In this document: positions 30,314 to 41,977 of the stretch, piece by piece
Layout: each line of letters starts with the position of its first letter
Numbering within the stretch: position 1 is the first letter of the stretch
NCBI GenBank assembly: GCA_001414485.1
Contig: LLEY01000228.1
Location: forward strand, 1-64,000
Source: Calycina herbarum
Taxonomy: Eukaryota > Ascomycota > Leotiomycetes > Helotiales > Pezizellaceae
Direction: 5' to 3'
Length of the DNA stretch: 64,000 nucleotides
Made by a program: the position numbers and the translations under genes
The notes under the pieces: generated by a model
What the model was told of the DNA's origin: nothing
The model's input: the letters and a program-made list of their open reading frames with translations, nothing else
The model's database searches: none

Positions 30314-32662
30314 TTAATAGCCCTTACGCTCTCTATAATGCACAAATTGCGCCCAGTTTAATAGCTGTTTCCGGTTTTTCGCTCGCGCCTCTACAACACT
30401 TCTATGGAGTGCCTCTGCAATACCCCGACTCTCAAGATGCATCTTGCATTCTTTTATAAACGACGAATAAAAGCCACAAGCGACCTCTACGCAAACTCCA
30501 TCTACTGATGGCCATAAGCATCCGATCACGTGTGGAAAGCCTGCAACTTGGAAGCCGCTGACTACGTGGATCGCTTCGTTAGCCAACCTGACGGCTTTGT
30601 TCTCGGCTGTGGAGCAAGCAGAGAGGTAGGCCAGTTGAGCATGCTGTAAGTTGATTTCCGAGAGATCATGCATAGTTAGCATGTCCTGTATATTACTCCT
30701 GGATTTGTCTTTCCGCTGCAATATCAATCCACTATCCGATGGATCAATAGGGTTTGTCAAGCCATGGTAGGCGAAGTGGGCAATATTGCAATCTTTTACA
30801 CTATGGATAACAGCTTCTGCGCTAGGCTGCTTAATTTCTTCCACAGTTATAAAATATCGTAGTATTTCTATAACCCTCCTTTTCTTGTTACAGACCCTGG
30901 GAAGTTCTATCATGCCTGGAGTTACCGACATCGTGGCAAACAGAGCTTTCAATTGTAAACTCATATAGACGGAGCATCGGGACATTGAGTAAAAGAGAGC
31001 CTTGATAGATGGTGTGTATGAAGAGATGATGTGACTGAATGTGTTCTCGGCCGAGCCTAGAGAATGATCCCCTGCTGCGTGAAAAGGCATTGAACTTGCA
31101 AGACCCGTTCTAATCCACCATATCCTTGAGAAGTATTCAATTGACACGCTCTTTGTACAGCTAATGGCATCTAGGACGTGCTTTACGCATACCTTCTACA
31201 GCCACTTCAAGAACTCCAAGTATTCTTTATTTCTTGCCCCACGTTCACCTTTGAGGCCATGCCACTTTTTATTATTCCAGATCTTTGCATCAGCTGCAGA
31301 AAGGGTCGGAAGACGTATCGTACGAATGCTAGTCGGCGAAACAATAATGGCGTCGCTACGTAGTTGACTTACATTGACGACAACAATGTTCCTACTAACA
31401 GCACATGCTTGTATTGATTCGATGCTTTGGGCTGCTATAAACAACTCTTGGCCAGGCAAGCCTTGAATTGACTGGATATATATCTCGGGCTGTTTAGCGG
31501 CAGAACGACGCTGCTGCGCGGCGAAAATTCGATCTGATTCAGTACTCGAGTGGTTAGAACGAGCATTAACAATGTCGCGAAGGTTCTTAAACTTTTTCGC
31601 CAGCTCCGGATGAGCCTTTATCAAGGACGATAGATCACTCCAATTATCGATCATCTGGCCTAAAATGACTGCGCGACCTTTTTCTAGGTACTGAAGTGCG
31701 ATTTCTGGGCCTCGCTCCTGAAGAAGTATTCCGCATACGTCGGCAGCAATGCCTGCAAATCTTGACACAACATGTTATCTGTCGTTGCGATCCAAAGACC
31801 GGGCAGTGATAGTTGGGAGAAGATCTATGGCTGAAACTGCGATTTCTGCAACCTCGTTGAACTGTTTTAGATTGGACAGTAGTTTGAGGCATCGACTTGC
31901 CGTATAGATGCGAGGGAACGGTGCGGAACAATAGGAGGTCCAAGAACAGCGAAAAACTTGATATTCCTCCTCGAGGTCGGCCATCTCTCCTGTCCGCTCG
32001 TACCGCCTCCCAAGCCTGTTACCAAGGTTGTTTAACCTACCTGCTAGGTCGGAGTGGTCTTGAGGTGTCGATACGACTGCTTGTCGAGCTATTTGGATGG
32101 CCTCCTCGAGGTCGGCCATCTCTCCTGTCTGCTCGTGCCGCCTCCCAAGCCAGGTACTAAGGTTGTTTAACCTACCTGCTAGGTCGGAGTGGTCTTGAGG
32201 TGTCGATGCGACTGCTTGTCGAGCTATTTGGATGGCCTCCTCGAGGTCGGCCATCTTTCCTATCTGCTTGTACCGCCTCCCAAGCCTGTTACCAAGGTTG
32301 TTTAACCTACCTGCTAGGTCAGAGTGGTCTTGAGGTATCGATGCGACTGCTTGTCGAGCTATTTGGATAGCCTTCTCGAGGTCGGCCATGTCTCTTGTCC
32401 TCTCGTACCGGCTTTCTAGAAATATCCCAAGGATGTTCAGGAAACCATTCGTGATCTCAGGATTGTTGTCCTCATAACGTACAGACACCCGGGCAAGGCT
32501 GATGGCCATATCGATTTGCTCTTTGATCCCATTCGGAGTATACTCCTTGTACATCTCGATTGCCAGTATCGATGCTATCTTGCCAGGTTCGACATCTTTC
32601 ATTTCCAACTCCTCCGCTAGATGTGCCAGGAAAGTGTCGATGTCCTCTTGATGATCTTCCAT
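30314..32662 (-). pseudogene. TPR-CHAT cysteine protease gene with two in-frame stops
   Basis: A single minus-strand frame of 783 codons runs from ATG 32662 to 30314, interrupted only by TAA at 31775-31777 (before HVVSRFAGIAAD; CAA expected) and TAG at 31196-31198 (after EFLKWL; Trp expected). Both are RIP-type transitions. N-terminal region to about residue 85: helical head. Then come three to four near-identical 45-residue TPR units (ADLEEAIQIARQAV...PQDHSDLAGRLNNLG), a divergent helical region, and a C-terminal CHAT domain. The CHAT dyad is kept: His633 in HFAYHGL and Cys683 in YLSACSTA. CHAT proteases are caspase-like; in bacteria and fungi TPR-CHAT proteins can activate pore-forming effectors. 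A divergent gene starts 134 bases away (32796). A full-length product would need readthrough at two stops, so it is called a pseudogene; the damage looks recent. Confidence 0.88.
31966..32418 (-). repeat. Tandem 135-bp coding repeats (TPR units)
   Basis: The block starting CCTCCTCGAGGTCGGCCATC recurs at 31966, 32101, 32236 and (diverging after about 45 bases) 32371, exactly 135 bases apart, each encoding one 45-residue TPR unit of the CHAT gene. The units differ by only a few bases, which points to recent unit duplication or gene conversion. Confidence 0.9.
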
Positions 32663-32795
32663 TCTGTCAAAGTGTACCTGTTATGAATGATTAATTGCAA
32701 AGTAGATCAAGTGTCTTTTGCATCGCCTTTTCAGCTGTCACTTAAGCCGCACTGCCAGCGCTTATCTTGTGGCTGTGCATCCAAGAAGTGTAAAA
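32663..32795. promoter_or_regulatory. Bidirectional promoter of the CHAT pair
   Basis: Only 133 bases separate the ATG of the TPR-CHAT gene (minus, 32662) and the first ATG of the divergent gene (plus, 32796). The two genes must share promoter sequence and would be co-expressed. No specific factor site recognised. Confidence 0.45.
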
Positions 32796-33552
32796 ATGAC
32801 ATCTATTCTTCTTCCCCACCAAGATTACCACGATCCTGCATACTCCTCTTCTCCAGCTAGCCCCGACGATCAACCTTCGCGCGCACTATGGCGGCCTCGG
32901 CCGTGGGTCACGTACTTCGAACTTTTCTTCAGCACTGACGTCTTTGCTATCTGCTGGGTTTTCAAAACGCACTAAATCGAGAGTTCGCGTTGAAACAAAC
33001 CTGGTTCAAACCTACACATTACAAAATTCCACACAATGGTTTGAGAAGGCGGCATCCTCTGAAGAGAGTCGAAGCTGGTCGATTGATGAGGGCGACGATA
33101 TATACTTTGTCGTAGGCTTCCATACCATCACAGATGCGCAGATCATCTATGAATCCGCAGAGGGTAATGAATATACAGGGCGCCTTGGTCTGCCCGTTAG
33201 CATGTCACTGAATGCAGCGGGAGTGATAGCCCCTCTCGGAGACCTTGCTGATCCACAAGTCGGCGTTCATCGTGGAAGTATAGGAGGGGTTATTGAACGT
33301 TTCAAGGCTCCTAGAGAGCAAATTTGTGGCTTTCAGTATCGGAAAGTTTGCTATCGTTGGTTGTCGAGCCGAAACATTGACAAGGCCACGCTAGCAAAGA
33401 CACCGCGATGGTGGTTTGCTGCCGATCAATTGCGTAACGAGGAGGAAGGGGTTGAGGACATTCTTGAGGTGGAGATGACGGATCTAGGTCGGCTAGAAGG
33501 AGATTGGGATGAGGAGGTAGTAGATGATGAAACTCTTCTTCAACTTATGTAA
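32796..33552 (+). pseudogene. CHAT-adjacent effector candidate (possibly gasdermin-like), frameshifted
   Basis: From ATG 32796 one frame reads through a Ser/Pro-rich head to PRPWVT, while the rest of the protein (NFSSALTSLLSAGFSKRTKS, then YTLQNSTQWFEKAAS, IYFVVGFHTITDAQI, ICGFQYRKVCYRWLSS, acidic tail) is in the +1 frame to 33552. A single-base shift at about 32910-32915 joins them into about 250 aa; candidate introns there are too short. The strand-rich IYFVVGFHTI segment, the QYRKV segment, the size and the head-to-head position with a CHAT protease resemble what is reported for fungal gasdermin-like proteins, which are cut by S8 or CHAT proteases encoded next door. I recognise the general protein type but cannot prove the family. 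It may instead be an unrelated lineage-specific protein. Confidence 0.4.
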
Positions 33553-33788
33553 GCTAGGGACATATTGTGATGGAATATGGGATGGAATATAGGATGGAAT
33601 ATGGGATGGATGTGAGAGGAAGGTACGGATGTGGAATGTGGAATGGATTTGTCAAATAGCTTCGTTCCTTTAGAACTCTTTGAAGATTCGTAGTTAATCT
33701 ATTTCATTGAACCGTACTGTCCTTGACGCACATTCTCACAATTAGGACTTTCGTTGCGACCTAGTTTTTAGAATGAGCTACAACGCCA
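33553..33788. other. Short spacer with minisatellite
   Basis: 3' flank of the effector candidate, containing the 12-bp repeats at 33569-33616. Nothing else. Confidence 0.5.
33569..33616. repeat. 12-bp minisatellite, about 4 copies
   Basis: GATGGAATATGG is repeated head to tail (33569, 33581, 33593) with a degenerate fourth copy at 33605. It starts 17 bases after the stop codon of the effector candidate. Confidence 0.85.
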
Positions 33789-34208
33789 ATGTCTGCTAAT
33801 TGCTCGTTCGCAATCTCTTGTTCTAAGGTTGCTTTCCTAATACTGGAGTTGGTTAGCAGTCGATTGCTACATGAAATAATTCATACCTTAGGCGTATCTC
33901 CGCACTCGAGAGCAAGCTATGTCGAAGTACCGATGCCAGTTGCGAATAGCTTAACGAGAAATCAGGATAGACATGCGTCTTTTTCACCTGTGTCAGCTGA
34001 ATTCTTTGGCAGCAAATCCACTTTCGGTGACCTATACAGAGCATATGGACACCTTGCAGCAGGCAAGGCGACTCAAAATCCTTCCCGTCAAACAAACCAA
34101 ACTTTTATTTATGTCTTTCACCCAGGATTGATCCTCACCAAATATATTTGGTTACTACAGTACAACTCGGAGTATATCGGGAGAACGGAATTTTTCGGTA
34201 AGGATTAG
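33789..34208 (+). CDS. Hypothetical ORF next to retrotransposon boundary
   Basis: ATG 33789 opens a 139-codon frame ending 19 bases before the target duplication of the retrotransposon stack. The N-terminus is hydrophobic (ISCSKVAFLILELVSSRLL). There is a short motif LHEIIHTLGVSPHS, reminiscent of a HExxH...H metalloprotease site but with Ile and Thr at places that make it E-I-I-H-T-L-G, so the match is only partial. No intron signals are needed. It could be the 5' part of a gene cut by the insertion, or chance. Confidence 0.25.
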   Translation: MSANCSFAISCSKVAFLILELVSSRLLHEIIHTLGVSPHSRASYVEVPMPVANSLTRNQDRHASFSPVSAEFFGSKSTFGDLYRAYGHLAAGKATQNPSRQTNQTFIYVFHPGLILTKYIWLLQYNSEYIGRTEFFGKD

Positions 34209-34226
34209 CAGTCCGCCACTTACAGC

Positions 34227-34231
34227 CACAT
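34227..34231. repeat. Left target duplication of the retrotransposon stack (CACAT)
   Basis: CACAT precedes the outermost LTR; TATAT (63540-63544) follows its other end. The two differ only by C-to-T changes, as RIP would produce, so they are read as one 5-bp target-site duplication. Confidence 0.6.
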
Positions 34232-34692
34232 TGTAACGAAACTCAAACGAACTAAACAAAGATGACTAAGTCTCGAAGGTTAGTATACAGGTAAGAAGTA
34301 CAGATGCGCCGGGTTGTTTACTTAGAAGTAAACTCGTTACTTATATCAAAGATATTAAATAAGATAATAAGATTAATAACTAAAGTTAAACACGAAGCTT
34401 CTATCTAATAGCAGACGTGCCAGTCTTATATAGAACCTTCGTTTATATTAGAGTCCTACTTAGTAGGAGTTCCGAAGATAGAGTCTAACTCTATTTCCAA
34501 GGCTCCTTAAAACTAGACTCTATTACCTAACTACTCTTAACCAAGTTACGTAATATAACTGTAATAAGATCCTAGGATTATATATCCTACTATATCTAAT
34601 CCTTTCTTCTTTCTAGAGTTATAATAGTACTCGTCTTATTAGAGCGCCGCCTAGACTTCACTTTATTATATACTAGTATATAATTTGTAACA
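34232..34692 (-). repeat. E2 3' LTR (intact, 461 bp)
   Basis: In element orientation the LTR runs from TGTTACAAATT-type bases at 34692 to GTTTCGTTACA at 34232, with TGT...ACA ends. Its partner is the split LTR 47736-47875 plus 63219-63539, of exactly equal length. Its U5-side half is shared with the LTRs of E1 and E5; the U3 side differs. Confidence 0.9.
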
Positions 34693-34707
34693 CTATCCCC
34701 TTCTTAG

Positions 34708-35142
34708 TGTCACGAATCACGTGCACACGTGATGAGTAAAGACCAGGCGGCGTCCTAACAGGTTAAGCACTATCGGAATACTCTTATAGTAGATAGGGAT
34801 CGGTTAGGTTAGCTAAGCGATCCAGGGATTTCTTTTGGTTATAATCACGTGATAAGAGTTCGCTAGACGGGGCGACAGGTCTAGCAGTCTAGCAGCGACG
34901 GAGCGACCAAGCTAGCAGGCTAGCACGAGGAAGGAAGCACCTATATAGGACTGGCACATCTGCTATTAGATAGGAGCTTCGTACTTAACTTTAGTTATTA
35001 ATCTTATTATCTTATTTAACATCTTTGATATAAGTAACGAGTTTACTTCTAAGTAAACAACCCGGCGTATCTGTACTTCTTACTTATATACTAACCTTCG
35101 AGACTTAGTCATCTTTGTTTAGTTCGTTTAAGTTTTATTATA
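34708..35142 (+). repeat. E1 5' LTR (435 bp)
   Basis: Starts TGTCACGAATCACGTG, ends GTTTTATTATA (TTACA changed by C-to-T). The 3' copy at 41543-41977 has the same length. The following bases (CTTTAAGCACCTGCTTAG) must contain the primer site, but I do not recognise the tRNA. Confidence 0.92.
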
Positions 35143-38100
35143 CTTTAAGCACCTGCTTAGAAGTTCAGTCGCTATGGCCCTAGTAACCCCCGCCACAGTA
35201 GCTAGCCTGAATACTAGTCGAGTTAACGTCGCTAGAACATCTAGAGGTGTAACTAGGAGAACACCTGCTAGTACATAGTTAACTAGGAACGACGACAATA
35301 TTAGTATACTAGACGCCCTCGAGCCCTACAAGGTCGAAGTACTTGAATCTATTAAAGTTAAGATACTAGATATATATTATAAGAAGCGAAAGGAACTCGA
35401 CTTATTCCTTCTCTAAATAGACATCTACTTTAACTTTAATTCTAATAAGTTTAAAGGCAATTATAACTTATAAACCATCTTTGCTATTTCCTACCTTAGA
35501 GGATTAGTATTAGAATAGGCTTAGCTATACTTAGAGGACTTTTTTAAAAATAAGAATAAAGATAGAAAGATAGAATTAACTAAGATTATGTTTAAATCTT
35601 AGAAAGGATTTAAGATAACTATTAGAAAAGTCTTTAAAGACTTTAATATAATTTAAACAGCTATATATAAGCTTTTAGAATTATACTAGACTAGATTAGT
35701 AATAGATTATACTAATAAATTTTAATATTATAGAACAAAGTTAGGATAAGATATTATTACTCTTATAAAACTCTTTTATAAAGGATTAAAGACATATATT
35801 TATAAGGAAATAGCTAAATAGAACATATAATTCTTAACTATTATAGGTATAATTAAGGAAGTCGTCTAACTAGACAATCGCTTATACGAATTTAGGAAGA
35901 GTAACCCTAGGTATAGGGAAAAGAGTAAAGGGTTAGGAAAGTAGAAGTACTCTTATACTAATAAGTATAGTAAGGTAAACGCTATATAAAAGAAAACCTT
36001 TTTAAAGAAAGAAGGACTTTCCTAAGAAGAGCGAAATCATCGACGTGAGTAGAACTTATGTTATAATTATAGCTAACTAGGCTATAGAGTAAATGAATAT
36101 AGTAAGAAGAAAGACTCTAAGAGAAAGAAATAAATTAATACTACTATTTAATAATAGGTAGCTTTAACCGATTATATTAAACTTATAGATAAGGAGCTTA
36201 AAGTATAAGGATATAGAACTTAGATTAAAAATAATAAAGGAATTAGTAGTATATAAGATACTAATAATAACGAGGATCTACTTCTTAAAGAATATTATAA
36301 TATATAATTAGTAATAGAATCTAAGTAACCTTTTTAAGTAGAATATAAATCACTATTATTAACTAGTTCTTTAGAGACATTAGATTTATCTTCTAGTTTA
36401 GAAGGAGAAATAAAGAATAAAAACTTTAAAGTTAGAGAAACTTAGGCTTTCCTTAAAACCTTTAAATAAGGAAATCAATAAGTATATATTAATAATTAGA
36501 AACTAGATTTCTAGAGTCCTTATATAATATAAGAAGTTAACCTAACTATCTTAATAACGTATATAGTTATAAGTAATAACCTTAAAATAATAACTCTAGT
36601 TAGTCTAATTACTAGATAGAAAACTATTAAAGAGAAGGAACTAGAACAGGAACGTCGACTAATTAAAAACCTAGCTACCCTGAGATAGGGGATATATAGA
36701 AAATATATAATATGTTAGATAAAATCAGTATATAGATATAGCAAGTTCTAATAGGATTTAAGGGATGAATCAAAACCTCTTTTCTTAGAACACTACTTAA
36801 AGATGTTATACTAAAGGAATTTAAGTAATATATTATTATTATATTAATTAGAAATAATAGGTTAGTATTTAAAAAAAATAACTTATAACAACTATTTAGT
36901 ATATTATACTAAGAGTGAAGAGAGCTCGATATAACTAAGTAGGCTAAGACGGAACTAGAGGAATTATATTATCTATTAGTAGAAGAACTATAGTTTATAG
37001 AAACAGTTTAGGAAATAATAGTATAATAGATATAATATAAACTAAGTCTAACCTTAGACTAGTTATCGTAGAAATAATTCAAAGGAATATTACTAGAGTC
37101 TACTAGAATAGTAGAATATTATTAAATATACGAAGTAGTATTATCAGATAAAGAAAGAGTAGTATTCTTTCCTTAGTCTTAGATTAGAGCTGTTAAGGAA
37201 AAGAATTTAAGGGACTATATATTTAAAGTTTACTATATAAAAACAGAGATAAGTATACTAAAAGCTACTTTAGATTATCTATATATAGGAGAACTATAGT
37301 CTATAAAAGCTATTTTAGAAACTAGTTATAAATAGATCTAATATAACTATAGATAAATACTAAAGTAATTTATAAAGGAAATTCCTAAAACTATAAGAAA
37401 TATAGAATATAGATTAGTATACGAGGTAGTATATACTAATAAGGAAAGAGTAAGATTCTTTCTATAGTATAAGAACAAGGAGAGAAAGAAGTATAATTAA
37501 GAGAATCGATCTTTCAAAGTCTAATATATTAAAGCAAAGTTAGACGCTACTTTAGAAGAAAGACAGTTAGTAATAACTATAGAAATAAGAGGGAAAAAGT
37601 TATAAGTTATAATAGACTTAGGAGTAATAGACAACTTTATCTCTCTAATAGCTTAAGAAAAGCTAAACGTTTAAATTAAAGAGATAAGACTATATTAACT
37701 AAGAGTAGTTAATAGAATAGACGTTATATATTAAAATAGAATTATTAATTAGTAAACTATTCTAATAAAAATTAATATTAAAAGATATTATTTAAATATA
37801 TAATTTAATATTATTAAAATAGAGAGTAAGGAAGTAATACTTAGTATACTATAGATTTAGGAACATAATCTAGAAATTAACTAAAAGGCTAGAACGATAA
37901 CCTTTAGTTAATATAAATATATAGGTTTATATTTATAACTTTAAAGCTAGAACAAGGTTAGCGCTACCTCTTCTAAAGCGCTAAGACACCTTACCTAGGG
38001 TCCTCTATAGGTTAGTAAGAAAGCTAATAACGAAATACCTATGTAGTATAGAGAATTTAGAGCTTTGTTTAAAAACCTAGAAGACTTACAAGCCTTACTA

Positions 38101-40879
38101 GAACATTGCTTATAGGATTATAAGATTAAATTAAAAGAGGATTATTACCTTTCGAAGTAGAAGCTTTGGTTATATAACTAGAAAAGCCTATAGAGAATAG
38201 AAAGTTATATAAAGGAAGGTATTAAGAAGGGATATATTAGAAGATCTAAGTTACTAATTACTTTAAATATACTTATTATTAAGAAAAAAGACGACCTAGA
38301 TAAGAGAGTATATATTAATTATAGAGAAGTAAATCACGCTATAGTTAAGGACGCTTATCTACTACTACTTAGCTAATACTTATAAAACAAGTTAGGTAAG
38401 GTAGTATAATTTACGAAATTAGATTAATAAAACGCTTATAGACTTATATAGATAAAAGCCGGAGACGAATAGAAGATAGTATTTGCCTTACTATCAGGCC
38501 TTTATAAATATATAGTTATACTATTTAGACTCTATAACATACTAGCTATATATTAGAGATAAAATAATAATATTTTAAGAGATCTTCTAAGAGTAATAGT
38601 AATTTATTACCTAGATAATATCCTAATCTTCTTAGAAAAAGAAGAAGAATATAAGAGATATATTAAAGAAGTTTTATAATAACTTATAAAAGTAAACTCT
38701 TGGTTAAAACTCTTAAAATACGAGTTTAAAGTAACTTAGACACTTTTCCTAAGATAGGTATTTAACCTAGAAAAAATAGAAATAGATCTAGTAAAGATCT
38801 AAGATATCTTAAACTAGAAATTACTAGAGAATATAAAAGATATATAGTCCTTCCTTAGATTTATAAACTTCTGTCGCTTATTTATATAAGACTATATAAA
38901 GATTACTAAACTAATATTAGTACTAGTTAAGAAAGCTATTAAATTTATTTAGAATAAATAGACTAAGAATACTTTTTAAAAACTAAAAGCAAAGTTTATA
39001 AAAAAACCTATTCTATATAACTTTAATATAGAAAAACTAAGTATAATTGAAATAGATGCCTTAGATATATCTATAGGTGTAATTTACTTATAACTAAATA
39101 ATAAGAGAAAACTTATACCTATTATATATTATTTAAAAACATTTAACCTAGTATAATAAAACTATAGTATCTTCGACAAAGAACTACTTACTATAGTATT
39201 AGCTTTAAAACACTAGAGAATTTATTTATAGCTAGCGAAATACCTAGTTATAGTTTTATCTAACTATAAGAATCTTAGAACGTTTATAATAACTAAGGAA
39301 CTTACGATAAGGCAATTAGCTAGATAGTTAGAAATATTAAGAGGATTTAATATTATTATCTAATATATAAAAAGAACGTTAAATACTTAAGCTAATACTC
39401 TTAGCTAGAAACCTAGATATAAGGGAAATAAGAAGTATAAGAAGATTATAATCTTAAAAACTCTTAAGAATAGAGACTTAGTACCTACTATATATAAGAT
39501 AGTAACAATAAATAACATCTAGATAGATAAAATTTAAAACATATATAAAGGTTATAATCAGTATATAAAAGGGAAACTATAGGTTCCTAGCTTATATATA
39601 AAGGAATTTATATAGGAATACTATACTACGCCCGCTTACGAATACTAAGGAATTCGTAGAACCCTTTAAAGGATAAGATAATACTACTATATTAATCGGT
39701 TATCTATAATAGTTAAGAAAGTAATAGTAGAATATAATACCTATACTAGGAATAAAGCTTCCTATTATACTCCTTATAGACAGATAAACACTACTCTAAT
39801 ACTATAGATACCTTAGAAATCAGTATCTATAGATTTTATTATTAAACTACTAAAATCTAAAAACCTAATAATAAGAGTTAAATATAATATAATCCTAGTT
39901 ATTATAGAATAACTTATAAAGTATATAATTCTTATAATATATATAGAGTTAAGTATAGCTAAGGAATTAGTATTTATATTCCTTAGAGAAGTAGTCTTAA
40001 GATATAAACTACTAGAAAAGATACTCTTAGATAGAGATAAGCTCTTTACCTCGAAATTTTAGATTACTCTTATAAAATAATTAAGTATGAAAAGGAAGCT
40101 CTCTATAGCTTTCTACCTTTAAATAAATAGAGGAAATAAACAGATAAATCAAGTAGTTAAAACATACCTTCGTTATTATATAAACTACTAGTAAGATAAC
40201 TAAGTAGAACTGCTACTCTTAATACAGTTTGCCTATAATAGTTTAGTAACAGAAACAACACTTATTACACTATTCTACGTTAATTTTAAGTATAAATTAT
40301 TAGTATATTAAGAACTGCTATCTACGACCATCGATAACTAGCTTACTCGTATTCACGTCTTAAAAATTAAAAGGCTATATAAGGAACTTATAGAAGATTT
40401 ATAATTCATAGCTAAAAGAAATATATACTACTATAACAAACGACGTAGTTAGAAGCTAATACTAAAAGAGGAGGATAAAGTCTACTTAGTATAAAAAAAC
40501 ATTAATATAAAAAGACTAAGTAATAAATTAGATTATAAAAAACTTAGACTATTTAAAATCAAACACGTTAAAAGACCTTTAAATTATAAATTAGTACTAC
40601 TAAGAATAATAAATATCTACCTAGTATTCTATATATCCTTACTTAAACTAGTACTACTAAGAGCACTACTAGCCCTACTTATAGAAATTCAACTAGTAAA
40701 CCTAAACACTAAGTATAAAGTTAAGAGGATTCTTAACTATAGACTTATTAGAGGACAAGTTAAGTATTTAATAAAATAGTTAGATTACCTATATTTAGAA
40801 AACACTTAGGAACCTAGAAAAAACATCAGCTAGTACTTAGAGGAACTTTAGAAGTTCTACTATTAAAACCCAAGTCTAC

Positions 40880-41420
40880 CTATATCGCGTAGTTAGTAAG
40901 AAAGAACTTAAGAAAGGCTAGGTCGAGGCCTAGGGCGAGGGCAGGGTCGGAAACGTCGAGCGTAGGAAAGGCGGCTAGCCTAGTAGCCTCTTCTTCTATC
41001 CGCTTCTTTTCTTCCTCCTTCTCTTTCTTCTTTCTTTCTAAATCTTTAGTAGTATCTAACTCGTTAAGCAAGTTAAGACTAGCAGCTATCATCCTTTAAC
41101 GCTTCTTATAGAGTTAGCGTTTTTGCTTCTTTAGTCGACGAATACAAGCTATAGCCTCGGCTATGATCATATAACTCTTCTCCTCTTTATTATCTAGATA
41201 CTCGATCTAAGAGTCGACACTCTCCTACTCGTTTACTACAAGTATTCAATTAATAATATAGACATCGTAGGATTTGTTTATAGTAGTATAGCAACCATAC
41301 TATGATAGTTTTTAGTCTCTAGGACTAAAACACTCGTATTCCTTATTAGCGTTTTTATAATAGATATATAGAGCCATTTTCTTACCTAATAAGTTAATTG
41401 CTCTACTAAGGGCTTCGTAG
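40880..41420 (-). pseudogene. Minus-strand accessory ORF of E1
   Basis: Between the chromodomain end and the 3' LTR, the strand opposite to gag-pol encodes a 70-residue open stretch from ATG 41092 (SLNLLNELDTTKDLERKKKE, coiled-coil, then acidic FPTLDVSDPALALGLDL). The same frame continues upstream with stops (about 41100-41400) through an Arg/Lys-rich segment (CIRRLKKQKR) and a Cys-containing region. E5 has the homologous sequence at 60540-61030. Some fungal gypsy elements carry such antisense ORFs with an N-terminal Cys motif and a helical middle; function unknown. This segment is visibly less AT-rich than the rest of the element. Confidence 0.55.
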
Positions 41421-41542
41421 TCAGTTCGTCGTAGAGAACGAGGGGTATTTATATTAGAAAAGGAAGAAGGCTACTAGCCTTCTAATAATATTTCTTAGGT
41501 CGTACTTAAGCGTAGGGACACGCTAAGCTAAGAAGGGGATAG

Positions 41543-41977
41543 TATTACAAATCACGTATATATATAATAAGTAAAGACTAGGCGGCGTCCTAACAGGTTA
41601 AGCACTATCAGAATACTCTTATAGTAGATAGGGATCGGTTAGGTTAGCTAAGCGATCTAGGGATTTCTTTTAGTTATAATCACGTAATAAGAGTTCGCTA
41701 GACAAGGCGACAGGTCTAGCAGTCTAGCAGCGACGGAGCGACTAAGCTAGCAGGCTAGCACGAGGAAGGAAGCACCTATATAGGACTAGCACATCTACTA
41801 TTAGATAGGAGCTTCGTACTCAACTTTAGTTATTAATCTTATTATCTTATTTAACATCTTTGATATAAGTAACGAGTTCACTTCTAAGTAAACAACCCGG
41901 CGTATCTGTACTTCTTACCTATATACTAACCTTCGAGACTTAGTTATCTTTGTTTAGTTCGTTTAAGTTTCGTTATA
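41543..41977 (+). repeat. E1 3' LTR (435 bp)
   Basis: Begins TATTACAAATCACG directly after the polypurine tract and ends GTTTCGTTATA before CTTAG. Differences from the 5' LTR are mostly transitions. Confidence 0.92.

Larger units (their letters stand above)
34708..41977 (+). mobile_element. E1: Ty3/gypsy chromovirus inserted in E2
   Basis: A 7270-bp element with two 435-bp LTRs and the 5-bp target duplication CTTAG (34703-34707, 41978-41982). Domains read on the plus strand through many RIP stops: gag from ATG 35174 (MALVTPATVASLNTSRV), CCHC-like knuckle near 36050 (LCYNYS.LGY), protease near 37615 (IIDLG), reverse transcriptase with YLDN at 38608-38619 (second Asp lost), RNase H near 39180 (FDKELLTIVLALKH), integrase zinc region near 39620 (YYTTPAYEY) and core, and a C-terminal chromodomain near 40710-40850 (YKVKRIL, EPRKNI). 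Polypurine tract 41530-41542. No frame is intact; non-autonomous and dead. Confidence 0.93.
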
